A DNA stretch of 35,387 nt, taken from NCBI RefSeq assembly GCF_902706185.1, contig NZ_CACSJM010000057.1:1-35387 (forward strand), in the 5' to 3' direction. Under the pieces are notes generated by a model. The model was not told the DNA's origin. It did not search any database and saw only the letters and a program-made list of their open reading frames with translations. Numbering within the stretch: the stretch's first letter is position 1; each line of letters starts with the position of its first letter. Origin of the DNA: Roseomonas sp. 18066 (GTDB taxonomy: Bacteria; Pseudomonadota; Alphaproteobacteria; Acetobacterales; Acetobacteraceae). Position numbers and translations under genes: made by a program. Shown here piece after piece: positions 24,349-32,437 of the stretch.

Positions 24349-25436
24349 CGCTCGACGAAGGCGGCGTAGTCGGCCTCCAGCGCCGGGTCGTGGCGGACGA
24401 CGAAGACCGCTTCCTCGCCGCCCGCCGCCTCCACCACCGAGCTGTAGGTATGCGCCACGCCGTCGCCGGGCCGCAGCCCGGGCAGCGCCGGCGTCAGCCC
24501 GCCGCGGCCGAAGGCGGCCTGGCCTTCCGGCGACAGGGTGTGGTCGAGCAGCAGCTTCGCCGCATTGACGTGGCCGGCGCCCTTCGGCACCGCGATGCCG
24601 CGCGGCATCAGCGCCTGGTCGCCCTCGGTGAAGCCCCAGCCCAGGATGCGGGCGCGCGCCGGGTCGGCCAGGCGCGGCCAGAAGGTGATGACGGAGACGA
24701 ACCAGGCGAAGGCGAATTCGCCGGTGGTGACCTTTTCGGCGATCACCCCGCCGCGGTCGCCGAAGCGGGGTCCCGCCTCGGCGACCTGCTGCAGCCAGTC
24801 CCAGGCGCGGTCGCCATGCCGCTGCACCAGCGCGTGATGCGTCAGGAAGCCGAAGGAGCTGGCGCCGGGGTCATAGCTGGTGATGCGGTTGCGCCAGGCG
24901 CGGCCGCTGCCGGCGATCAGGGCGATGGCCTGGTCGAAGGTCTTCGGCCGCTTCGCCTCCGGCACCAAGCTGTTGTTCCACAGGAAGGTCATCGGGTCGG
25001 CCGAGACGGTGTAGTAGCCCGGCACCGGCTTCGACCAGGCCGGCCAGGCGGCGTCCTCGGGCGAGCGATAGGGCAGGATCTCGCCACGCCGCTGCAGGTC
25101 GACCCATTTGCTGGGCTCGGCCACCGCCAGCAGGTCGGCGGTGCGGGTGTTGGTGGCGCGCTCGGCCAGGTAGCGGTCGAAGGCCTGGCCGCCAAGGTTC
25201 AGCGTCTCCACCCGGATGCCGGGGAAGCGGCGGGCGAAGCTTTCCAGCACCGGGCGCCAGTTGGCCGCCGACATATTGGAATAGACCAGCAGGCTGCCTT
25301 CCTGCGTGGCGGCCTCGACCAGGTCGGCATAGCCGGCGGGGTAGCCCTCAGGCACCGCGGCGCGCGCCTGGCGGGAGGCCAGCCCCGCCGTCAACACGGC
25401 CGCGCCGATCAGCGACCGGCGGTCGAGCTTTCCCAT
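24324..25436 (-). CDS. ABC transporter solute-binding protein, FbpA/AfuA-like (family 1)
   Basis: This 370-residue exported protein has the leader KLDRRSLIGAAVLTAGLASRQARA (residues 3-26). The COG1840-like body follows: GSLLVYSNMSAANWRPVLESF, RFPGIRVETLNLGGQ, TADLLAVAEPSKWVDLQ, FLWNNSLVP, and a late LLLDHTLSPEGQAAFGRGGLTP. Relatives bind ferric iron, thiamine, phosphonates or small organic acids. I did not find an adjacent Tyr-Tyr pair at the expected place for a classical FbpA iron site. It is first in the operon with permease, ATPase and CitE-like lyase. Start 25436 is preferred because the leader begins there; ATGs at 25451 and 25493 are in frame. Confidence 0.88.
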   Translation of the reverse strand: MGKLDRRSLIGAAVLTAGLASRQARAAVPEGYPAGYADLVEAATQEGSLLVYSNMSAANWRPVLESFARRFPGIRVETLNLGGQAFDRYLAERATNTRTADLLAVAEPSKWVDLQRRGEILPYRSPEDAAWPAWSKPVPGYYTVSADPMTFLWNNSLVPEAKRPKTFDQAIALIAGSGRAWRNRITSYDPGASSFGFLTHHALVQRHGDRAWDWLQQVAEAGPRFGDRGGVIAEKVTTGEFAFAWFVSVITFWPRLADPARARILGWGFTEGDQALMPRGIAVPKGAGHVNAAKLLLDHTLSPEGQAAFGRGGLTPALPGLRPGDGVAHTYSSVVEAAGGEEAVFVVRHDPALEADYAAFVERWKRIAGR

Positions 25437-25725
25437 CCTGGCATGTCCCATAAAGACGATTCGTGTTGGTGTTGGACCGTATATATCGACCACACTTCGT
25501 CAATTGAATTCGCTGCGTGGCGGCGAAGAAGCGGTCCCGGCACGGCCTGAGGCCTGAGGATTCCGCTGGGCGGAAACCGACGGCATCGTCGGCCAGGGGA
25601 AATCTGCCCTCCAGCACTGAAGATTTTGGGAGACATCGCGGGAGAATGCGGCAGTCTGGGCGGTGAGTCATATTGACTCTAAAGCATCGTGCATAAATAG
25701 ATAAAACGAACTCGGAGAGTTTGAT
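25437..25725. promoter_or_regulatory. Divergent promoter region between FbpA-like transport operon and CoA-transferase operon
   Basis: This 289-base spacer lies between two operon starts. It has an AT-rich patch at about 25480-25510 (containing ATATAT) on the leftward side and another at 25668-25710 on the rightward side. GAGTCA-TAT-TGACTC at 25665-25679 is an inverted repeat, and TTGACT-N13-CATAAA overlaps it. AAAGACGATTCG at 25452-25463 recurs at 11861. GGAGAG at 25714-25719 is the ribosome-binding site for the CoA-transferase. No gene is evident. Confidence 0.45.
25665..25679. promoter_or_regulatory. Inverted repeat GAGTCA-TAT-TGACTC, candidate operator
   Basis: A perfect 6-bp inverted repeat around a TAT centre lies 46 bases upstream of the CoA-transferase start. 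Its right arm overlaps a TTGACT that could be a -35 element. A regulator bound here would compete with RNA polymerase. No regulator gene is adjacent; the GntR pair at 16.6-18.1 kb is the nearest. Confidence 0.5.
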
Positions 25726-27000
25726 ATGCCCGATGGCCCCCCGGGCGCCGATCAGCAGCGCGCCGGCGCCGAGGCCACCCTGCCGCAGGCCGAGTACCGC
25801 CCCGGCGCGCCCGGCACGCTGGGCGGCCTGCGCGTGCTCGACCTGTCCCGCCTGGTCGCCGGCAATGTGCTGACCCAGCACCTGGCCGACTACGGCGCCG
25901 ATGTCGTCAAGGTGGAGCCCGAGGATGGCGACACGCTGCGCCACTGGCGCGTCGACGGCGTCGAGACCAGCTGGAAGGTCTATGGCCGCGGCAAGCGCAG
26001 CCTCTGCCTGAACTTCCGCCACGCGGCGGCGATCGAGACGATCCGCCGCCTGGTGCCGGGCACCGCGATCTTCATCGAGAGCTTCCGCCCCGGCACGCTG
26101 GAGGCGATGGGCCTCGGGCCGGAGGCGCTGCTGGCGCTGGAGCCGAAGCTGGTGATCATCCGCATCTCCGGCTGGGGCCAGGACGGGCCCTATAGCCGCC
26201 GCCCGGGCTTCGGCACGTTGATCGAGGGCTTCTCCGGCTTCGCCAGCATGAACGGCTTCGCCGACCGCGCGCCGGTGCTGCCGCCGATGTACCTGGCCGA
26301 TGTCACCGCCGGCCTCAGCGGCACCTTCGCGGCGCTCGCCGCGCTGCGCGAGGTCGAGGTCAATGGCGGCCAGGGCCAGGTGATCGACCTGCCGCTGCTC
26401 GACCCGCTCTACAACCTGCTCGGGCCGCAGGCGGCGAATTTCCGCCTGACCGGCCGGCCGAAGCCGCGCAGCGGCAGCCGCGGCTCCGGCTCCAGCCCGC
26501 GCAACGTCTATCGCGCCGCCGATGGCGAATGGGTCTGCCTCTCCGCCTCGACCCGGGCGATGGCCGAGCGGCTGATCCGCGCCATCGGCGGCCAGGCGCT
26601 GCTCGACGATCCGCGCTTCGCCAGCCCCGCCGCGCGCGCCGCCAACATGGACGCGCTGGACGGGCTGATCGCCGATTTCGTCGCCGCCCGCAGCCAGGCG
26701 GAGACCGTCGCCTTCTTCGAGCAGGCCGAGGTCACCATCGGCCCGGTCTATGGCATCGAGGGCTTCCTGCGCGACCCGCATGTGCAGGCGCGCGGCCTGG
26801 TCGCCGACTATCCCGACCGCGACATGGGCCGCTTCCCGATGCAGGCGATCCCGACCCGCTTCTCCGGCACGCCCGGCGCCATTCGTTCGCCGGCGCCCCG
26901 GCTTGGCGAGCACAGCCGCGCCATCCTCGCCGAGGCTGGCTTCCTCCCCGCCGAGATCGAGGACGGCATCGCGACCGGCCTGACAAGGACCGCCCCATGA
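25726..27000 (+). CDS. Class III CoA-transferase (CaiB/BaiF family)
   Basis: This 424-residue enzyme moves CoA between carboxylic acids. It has LGGLRVLDLSRLVAGN near the N-terminus, YGADVVKVEPEDGDTLRHW, GKRSLCLNFR, ESFRPGTLEAMGLG, ISGWGQDGPYSRRPGF, and the catalytic Asp as D192 in MYLADVTAG. The helical C-terminal half includes DPRFASPAARAANMDAL and FLRDPHVQARGL. The start has a good GGAGAG site six bases upstream. Its stop overlaps the next SBP start by ATGA. The operon also encodes an HMG-CoA-lyase-like protein, so it probably activates an imported acid for thioester cleavage. The acid is not identifiable. Confidence 0.92.
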   Translation: MPDGPPGADQQRAGAEATLPQAEYRPGAPGTLGGLRVLDLSRLVAGNVLTQHLADYGADVVKVEPEDGDTLRHWRVDGVETSWKVYGRGKRSLCLNFRHAAAIETIRRLVPGTAIFIESFRPGTLEAMGLGPEALLALEPKLVIIRISGWGQDGPYSRRPGFGTLIEGFSGFASMNGFADRAPVLPPMYLADVTAGLSGTFAALAALREVEVNGGQGQVIDLPLLDPLYNLLGPQAANFRLTGRPKPRSGSRGSGSSPRNVYRAADGEWVCLSASTRAMAERLIRAIGGQALLDDPRFASPAARAANMDALDGLIADFVAARSQAETVAFFEQAEVTIGPVYGIEGFLRDPHVQARGLVADYPDRDMGRFPMQAIPTRFSGTPGAIRSPAPRLGEHSRAILAEAGFLPAEIEDGIATGLTRTAP

Positions 27001-28607
27001 CCCTGCCTTCCGCCTCGCTGCCGCGCCGCCTGCTGCTGGGTGCCTCCCTGGGGGCTTCCCTGGGGGCGGGCCTCGCCCGACCCGCCTTGGCGCAGCCGGC
27101 GCGCGCCCGCACGCTGAGCTTCGTGCCCTCCTCCAACCTCAGCATCCTCGATTCCGTCTGGTCCGGCTCCACCGTCAGCCGCAACCACGGCTACATGGTC
27201 TATGAGAGCTTCTATTCGCTCGACGCCGAGGGCGTGCCGCGGCCGCAGATGGCGGAAGGCCATGCGGTGGAGGATGACGGCCGGCGCTGGGTGTTCCGCC
27301 TGCGCGAGGGCCTGCGCTTCCATGACGGCCAGCCGGTGCTGGCGCGCGACTGCGTGGCCTCGCTGCAGCGCTGGCTGGCGCGCACCTCGCCCGGCCGCAG
27401 CACCGCCGAGCGCGTCACCGCCGTCGAGGCGCGCGACGACCGCACCGTCGTCTTCCACCTGAACAAGCCCTTCCCGCATCTGCTGTGGCAGCTGGCGCGC
27501 GGCACGCCCTTCTTCACGCCGGAGCGCGTGGTCGCCGCCGCCGGCGCCCGGCCGCTGACCGAGATCGTCGGCAGCGGGCCGTTCCGCTTCAAGGCGGATG
27601 AATATGTCTCCGGCAGCCGCGCCGTCTATGAGCGCTTCGACGCCTACCAGCCACGGCCGGAGCCGCCGAGCTACACCGCCGGCGGCAGGCGGGCGCTGGT
27701 CGAGCGCGTCGAATGGCGCATCATCTCCGACCCCGGCACCGCGGTCTCGGCGCTGCAGGCGGGCGAGGTCGACTGGCTGGAGAATGTGCAGCCCGACCTG
27801 ACCCCGGTGCTGCAGGCGGTGCCGCAGGTGGTCGTCGACCAGCGCGACCCCTACGGCAATTGCGGCTACATGCTGTTCAACCACCTGGCCGCGCCGACCA
27901 GCAACCCGGCCTTCCGCCGCGCCGTGCTGGCGGCCATCGACCAGGCCGAGGTGATGCGCACGGTGATGGGCGAGGACGCCTCGCAATGGCGCGCGCCGGT
28001 CGGCATCTACGCCCCCGGCACGCCCTCGGCCAGCGAGCAGAGCCATGAGCTGCTCGGCCGCGAGGGCCGCAGCCTGGACGAGCTGCGCGCGCTGGTCGCC
28101 GCCTCCGGCTACAAGGGCGAGCGGGTGGTGATGCTGCACCCGACCGACCAGCCCTTCTACGGCCCGATGGCCGAGGTGGTGGTGGCGAGCCTGCGCCGCG
28201 TCGGCATCAATGTCGACGACCAGAGCATGGACTGGGGCACGGTGCTGCAGCGGCGCACCAGCAAGCAGCCGGTCGACCAGGGCGGCTGGTCGCTGTTCTG
28301 CACCGGAGGCCCCTTCTACGAGGTCTATGGCAATCCGATCAGCGGCGGCATCCTGCGCGCCAATGGCCCCAGCGCCTTCTGGGGCTGGCCGGACAATCCG
28401 GCGGCCGAGGCGCTGATCGCGCAATGGGCCGATGCCGCCGACCCGGCCGAGCAGCGCCGCATCGCCGTCGCGCTGCAGAAGGAGACGCTGGAATTCGGCC
28501 ATTTCGTGCAGCTGGGCCAGTACTTCCTGTCGACCGCGTGGCGGAAGAACCTGACCGGCCATCTGCGCGGCCCGGTCCCGCTGTTCTGGAACATCGCGAA
28601 AAGCTGA
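26997..28607 (+). CDS. Peptide-type ABC transporter solute-binding protein (family 5), type B copy 2
   Basis: This 536-residue exported binding protein has a leader with LPRRLLLGASLGASLGAGLARPALA. SNLSILDSVWSGSTVSRNHGYMVYE, LREGLRFHDGQPVLARDCVAS, VGSGPFRFKADEYVSGSRAVY, QAGEVDWLENV and a C-terminal LFWNIAKS follow. It is paralogous to the protein at 14907-16502, which ends VFWNVKRA and shares the internal FHDG...LARDCVAS segment. It is encoded in the middle of the CoA-transferase / HMG-CoA-lyase-like / DppBC operon, so the pair at 29597-31434 is its probable channel. The ligand is likely a carboxylic acid, by context only. Confidence 0.9.
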   Translation: MTLPSASLPRRLLLGASLGASLGAGLARPALAQPARARTLSFVPSSNLSILDSVWSGSTVSRNHGYMVYESFYSLDAEGVPRPQMAEGHAVEDDGRRWVFRLREGLRFHDGQPVLARDCVASLQRWLARTSPGRSTAERVTAVEARDDRTVVFHLNKPFPHLLWQLARGTPFFTPERVVAAAGARPLTEIVGSGPFRFKADEYVSGSRAVYERFDAYQPRPEPPSYTAGGRRALVERVEWRIISDPGTAVSALQAGEVDWLENVQPDLTPVLQAVPQVVVDQRDPYGNCGYMLFNHLAAPTSNPAFRRAVLAAIDQAEVMRTVMGEDASQWRAPVGIYAPGTPSASEQSHELLGREGRSLDELRALVAASGYKGERVVMLHPTDQPFYGPMAEVVVASLRRVGINVDDQSMDWGTVLQRRTSKQPVDQGGWSLFCTGGPFYEVYGNPISGGILRANGPSAFWGWPDNPAAEALIAQWADAADPAEQRRIAVALQKETLEFGHFVQLGQYFLSTAWRKNLTGHLRGPVPLFWNIAKS

Positions 28608-28619
28608 GGGGCCGACAGC

Positions 28620-29585
28620 ATGACCGACTATCCCGAGGCCATCGCCATCACCGAGGAAGGCCCGCGCGAGGGCTTCCAGATCGAGCGCGGCCCGATCCCC
28701 AGCGCCGAGAAGGTCCGCCTGGTCGACGCGCTGTCGACCACCGGCCTCACCGCCATCCAGGTCTGCTCCTTCGTCGCGCCGAAGCTGGTGCCGGGCTGGG
28801 CCGATGCCGAGGCGGTGGCCGCCGGCTTCGCGCCGCGGCCGGGCATCGCCTATTCGGCGCTGTGGTTCAACGAGGCCGGCTTCGACCGCGCCCGCGCCTT
28901 CGCCGACCGCCTGACCCTGCGCGGCGGGCTGTCGATGGTGGCCTCCGAGGCCTTCATGCAGAAGAACCTCAACCGCGACCGCGCCAAGGGGCTGGCGGCG
29001 GCACGGCGGCAGACCGCGCTGCACCTGGCCGCCGGCATCCCGGTCAGCCGGATCGGCGTCATGGCCGCCTTCGGCTGCAACTTCAGCGGCGACGTCCCGG
29101 TCGCCGCGGTGCTGGAGGCGGTGCAGGACGGGCTCGACATCGCCGCCGAGGCCGGCACGCGGATCACGGGGCTGAGCCTGGCCGACACCATGGGCTGGGC
29201 CAGCCCGGCGCAGGTCGAGCGGCTGGTCGGCGCGGTGCGCGCGCGCTGGCCCGAGCTCGCGCTGCGGCTGCATCTGCACGACACCCGCGGCCTCGGCATC
29301 GCCAATGCGCATGCGGCGCTGCGGCTCGGCGTCGCGCAGTTCGACAGCACGGTGGGGGGCCTCGGCGGCTGCCCCTTCGCCGGCGAGGATGGCGCGCCCG
29401 GCAATATCGCGACCGAGGAGCTGGTGCTGCTCTGCGAGGAGCTCGGCATCGCCACCGGCGTCGACCTGGACGCGCTGATCGAGGTCGGCCACCTGGCCGA
29501 GCGCATCATTGGCCGCCGCCTGCCCAGCGCCGCGCTGCGCGGCGGCAGCCTGCGCCGCCTGCGCCAGCGCGCCGCGGCCGGCTGA
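28620..29585 (+). CDS. HMG-CoA lyase-like (HMGL/DRE-TIM family) enzyme
   Basis: This 321-residue TIM-barrel metalloenzyme is related to 3-hydroxy-3-methylglutaryl-CoA lyase. Metal-site histidines are H218 and H220 (LRLHLHDTRGLG). The lyase loop has the catalytic Cys C251 in GGLGGCPFAGEDGAPGN. SLADTMGWASPAQV precedes it. The N-terminal motif reads EEGPREGFQIE, with R16 kept but the metal-binding Asp of EVGPRDGLQNE replaced by E17. Such enzymes split 3-hydroxyacyl-CoA to acetyl-CoA and a keto acid. It lies 12 bases after the SBP and upstream of the permeases. Together with the CoA-transferase it could activate and cleave a 3-hydroxy dicarboxylate. Confidence 0.9.
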   Translation: MTDYPEAIAITEEGPREGFQIERGPIPSAEKVRLVDALSTTGLTAIQVCSFVAPKLVPGWADAEAVAAGFAPRPGIAYSALWFNEAGFDRARAFADRLTLRGGLSMVASEAFMQKNLNRDRAKGLAAARRQTALHLAAGIPVSRIGVMAAFGCNFSGDVPVAAVLEAVQDGLDIAAEAGTRITGLSLADTMGWASPAQVERLVGAVRARWPELALRLHLHDTRGLGIANAHAALRLGVAQFDSTVGGLGGCPFAGEDGAPGNIATEELVLLCEELGIATGVDLDALIEVGHLAERIIGRRLPSAALRGGSLRRLRQRAAAG

Positions 29586-29596
29586 GGGGGCGGGGG

Positions 29597-30538
29597 ATGC
29601 TGCTCTACCTGCTGCGCCGGCTGCTGGCGGCGGTGCCGGTGATCGCCATCGTCGCCTTCGTGGTGTTCAGCCTGCTGCACCTGGCCCCCGGCGACCCGGC
29701 GGCGATGATCGCCGGCGACCATGCGACGCCGGAGGAGGTGGCGATGGTGCGCGAGACGCTCGGCCTCGACCGCGCCTTCCTGCCGCGCTTCCTCGACTGG
29801 CTTGGCCAGCTGGCGCAGGGCGACCTCGGCACCTCGATCTTCACCAGCCTGCCGGTCAGCACCATGATCGGCCAGCGCATCGGCCCGACGCTGGCGCTGA
29901 TGACGGTGGCCCTGGCCATCACCCTGTCGCTGTCGATCCCGCTGAGCGTGCTCAGCGCGCGGCGGCCGGGCGGGCTGCTCGACCGGGTGCTGATGGGCTT
30001 CGCCGTGCTCAGCTACTCGCTGCCGGTGTTCCTGACCGGCTATCTGCTGGCCTATTTCGTCTCGCTGAAGACCGGACTGCTGCCGGTGCAGGGCTATGTG
30101 CCGCCGGAGGAAGGGCTCGGCCTGTTCCTGGCGCATCTGCTGCTGCCCGGCCTGGCGCTGAGCGGCGCCTATTTCGCGCTGATCGCCCGCACCGGGCGGG
30201 CCGCGATGCTGGAGGTGCTGCGCCAGGACTATATCCGCACCGGCCGCGCCAAGGGGCTGGGCGCCGTGCCGCTGCTGTTCCACCACGCGCTGAAGAACGC
30301 CGCCATCCCGATCGCGACCGTCGTCGGCATGGGCGTCGCCTCGCTGATCAGCGGCGCGGTGGTGACCGAGAGCATCTTCACCATCCCCGGCCTCGGCCGG
30401 CTGACCGCCGAGGCGGTGCTGCGCCGCGACTATCCGGTGATCCAGGCGATGGTGCTGCTGTTCAGCGTCATCTACCTGGTGGTCAACCTGGTGGTCGACC
30501 TGGTCTATGGCCTGCTCGACCCGAGGATCCGGCTGTGA
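29597..30538 (+). CDS. DppB-type ABC transporter permease, copy 2
   Basis: This 313-residue inner-membrane protein has YLLRRLLAAVPVIAIV leading into TM1, LLHLAPGDPAAMIAGDHATPE, and GDLGTSIFTSLPV in the periplasmic part. The EAA loop is DYIRTGRAKGLGAVPLLFHH and the end is LVYGLLDPRIRL. GGGGGCGGGGG lies ahead of the ATG at 29597, 11 bases past the HMG-CoA-lyase-like gene. It pairs with the DppC-like protein encoded next (4-base overlap). The cognate ATPases are not in the window. Confidence 0.94.
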   Translation: MLLYLLRRLLAAVPVIAIVAFVVFSLLHLAPGDPAAMIAGDHATPEEVAMVRETLGLDRAFLPRFLDWLGQLAQGDLGTSIFTSLPVSTMIGQRIGPTLALMTVALAITLSLSIPLSVLSARRPGGLLDRVLMGFAVLSYSLPVFLTGYLLAYFVSLKTGLLPVQGYVPPEEGLGLFLAHLLLPGLALSGAYFALIARTGRAAMLEVLRQDYIRTGRAKGLGAVPLLFHHALKNAAIPIATVVGMGVASLISGAVVTESIFTIPGLGRLTAEAVLRRDYPVIQAMVLLFSVIYLVVNLVVDLVYGLLDPRIRL

Positions 30539-31434
30539 GCGCCGCGGGGGACGCCGCCGGGGACGCAGCGGCCCTGGCGCTGCCGGCCGCGGTCGCGCGG
30601 GCGCCGCGCCGGCTGCCGCGCGTGCTGCGCCGCCATCCCGGCGCCTGCCTCGGCGGGCTGCTGCTGCTGGCCATGCTGGGGGTCGCCATCGCCGCCCCCT
30701 GGCTCGGCACCATCGACCCGGCGACGCTGCTGCCGCGGGCGCGGCTGCGCGACCCCTCGGCGCAATACTGGTTCGGCACCGACATGATGGGGCGCGACCT
30801 CTATTCCCGGGTGATCTATGGCGCGCGGGTCTCGCTGCTGATCGGCTTCACCGTCGCCGGCCTGTCCTGCCTGCTGGGCATGGCGATCGGCCTGGTCTCC
30901 GGCTTCCTGCGCGGCGTCGACGGCGTGCTGATGCGGGTGATGGACGGGATCATGGCGATCCCCTCGATCCTGCTGGCCATCGCGCTGATGGCGCTGCTGC
31001 GCGGCTCGGTGGTCACCGTCATCATCGCGCTGACCGTGGTCGACGTGCCGCGCGTCGCCCGGCTGGTGCGCGGCGTGACGCTGTCGCTGCGCGAGGAGGT
31101 CTTCGTGCAGGCGGCGATCGCAGCGGGCACCCGCACGCCGATGATCATCCTGCGCCACATCCTGCCCAACGCGCTGCCGCCGATCATCGTGCAGGCGACC
31201 TACCTGCTGGGCTCGGCGATGCTGGCGGAGGCGACGCTGTCCTTCATCGGCGCCGGCACGCCGCCCACCGTGCCCTCCTGGGGCAATATCGTGGCCGAGG
31301 GCCGCACCCTGTGGCAGGTCAAGCCGCATCTGATCTTCTTCCCGGCGATCTTCCTGTCGCTGGCCGTGCTGGCCGTGAACCTGCTGGGCGACGGGCTGCG
31401 CGACGCGCTGGATCCGCGCGAGGCCGAGCGGTAG
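30535..31434 (+). CDS. DppC-type ABC transporter permease, copy 2
   Basis: This 299-residue inner-membrane protein is read from a GTG at 30535 that overlaps the DppB stop (GTGA). The cytoplasmic N-terminus is longer than usual and Ala-rich, with AAGDAAGD direct repeats. It is followed by VLRRHPGACLGGLLLL (TM1), YWFGTDMMGRDLYSRVIYGARV, the EAA-loop region EEVFVQAAIAAGTRTPMIILRH, and the end LLGDGLRDALDPREAER. It is the last gene of the 25726-31434 operon and the last gene of the GC-rich catabolic region. A large inverted repeat follows at 31501-31540. Confidence 0.93.
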   Translation: MSAAGDAAGDAAALALPAAVARAPRRLPRVLRRHPGACLGGLLLLAMLGVAIAAPWLGTIDPATLLPRARLRDPSAQYWFGTDMMGRDLYSRVIYGARVSLLIGFTVAGLSCLLGMAIGLVSGFLRGVDGVLMRVMDGIMAIPSILLAIALMALLRGSVVTVIIALTVVDVPRVARLVRGVTLSLREEVFVQAAIAAGTRTPMIILRHILPNALPPIIVQATYLLGSAMLAEATLSFIGAGTPPTVPSWGNIVAEGRTLWQVKPHLIFFPAIFLSLAVLAVNLLGDGLRDALDPREAER

Positions 31435-32437
31435 CGGAGCAGTTCGGGCGATTTTCTGGCGGACACGGCAGGCGCAAGAACAGGCGCAGTTCTGCCGCCT
31501 CCTGGCGAGAAACGCGGCGATATTTCCGCGCCTCGCCAGGAAGGCTGCGCCGGAGGCAATTTATTCGCGCGCCGGCGTCGCCAGGCCGGACCGCCGACCC
31601 CCAAATGTTCGCCCAGGCATAACAGTGCTCCAGCCTCAAGCTAACTCGTTGACGTATAACGGTTCTACATCGAAAGCTAGCAATTCACCGCCCCCCTAAA
31701 TCGCAGCTCCCAAGCCATTCTTCGCCCCACAACGTTGCTCTGCGGCGACCCCTATCAGCCGGGTGCGTTGTTCTTCTTCAGCGCTGGCCGAACGGTACTT
31801 GAACGCATCACCTGCACGCAACCGGCAGCCAGCAGTTGCTTGGCCCGGTTGGTCCTTTGCTTCGAAAGCTGCTGGAGATGATGGCGACACGTCCTGTCGT
31901 TGGCGGGAACCCGCCCCGAGTCAGTGACGCGTGCCGCCAGTCACGTCGACAGGCCGCTATCGGCATTGCGTCAGGAGATGACATTATTTCGGTAGCGGGC
32001 GGCCTTCGCCTCCGGGAAGCGATTTCCACTGGCGTCGAATGCCGTCTGAGGCCGCGCTATCGCCGTCACTGAAGGCCCGAAATGCATCGTAGCGGCGCTT
32101 CGATCATCCCGTGAGCGACTTTTCTGTTTAAGGCGCCCCACCGCCCCGGGAAAGGGGGCCAGCGGTCGAACGGCACTACGTGCCGGTAGCGCATACCGCT
32201 GGTCACATGCCGATCACACTGCCCCGCAAACGTCGTGGCAGCAGGGCTGCAATGCCTGCGGCGGCCCAAGCCTGGACAGGCTTTACTGCAATCACACGGC
32301 TCTTATTGGAGCCCGAAGCTCCCGGTGGCCGACTTACACTCGGTAACGGTGCTCCGACAGTTAGTTGTTCAGCCGCCTCGAGCGGGCGGCAGGTTTGGAG
32401 GCTGTCAGCGCCGATCTTCCCCGGTTACAACTCAACG
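31435..32437. other. About 1 kb without a recognisable gene; boundary of GC-rich region
   Basis: Apart from the hairpin at 31501-31540 I see no convincing gene. Short open frames on both strands have no ribosome-binding sites and no recognisable motifs. From about 31.6 kb the sequence becomes visibly less GC-rich, with words such as GTTGACGTATAACGG, and loses the coding periodicity seen to the left. I found no tRNA or clear integrase attachment site at the boundary. Confidence 0.6.
31501..31540. terminator. Nested inverted repeat after DppC operon
   Basis: CCTGGCGAG (31501-31509) pairs perfectly with CTCGCCAGG (31532-31540). Inside, CGCGG (31513-31517) pairs with CCGCG (31526-31530). This gives a strong two-part stem-loop 67 bases past the permease stop. 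No T-tract follows, so it is a possible factor-dependent terminator or 3' stabiliser. Confidence 0.5.

Noticed and set aside
26808..29492. 894-codon minus-strand open frame
   Set aside because: It lies opposite three well-supported plus-strand genes (CoA-transferase, SBP, HMG-CoA-lyase-like). Length reflects GC content, not coding.
31600..31700. Possible attachment site or tRNA at the island boundary
   Set aside because: I looked for a tRNA-like fold and a matching direct repeat near the right end but found neither.
31836..32269. Small frames on both strands in the gene-poor stretch
   Set aside because: They have no ribosome-binding sites, no motifs and no protein-like composition.
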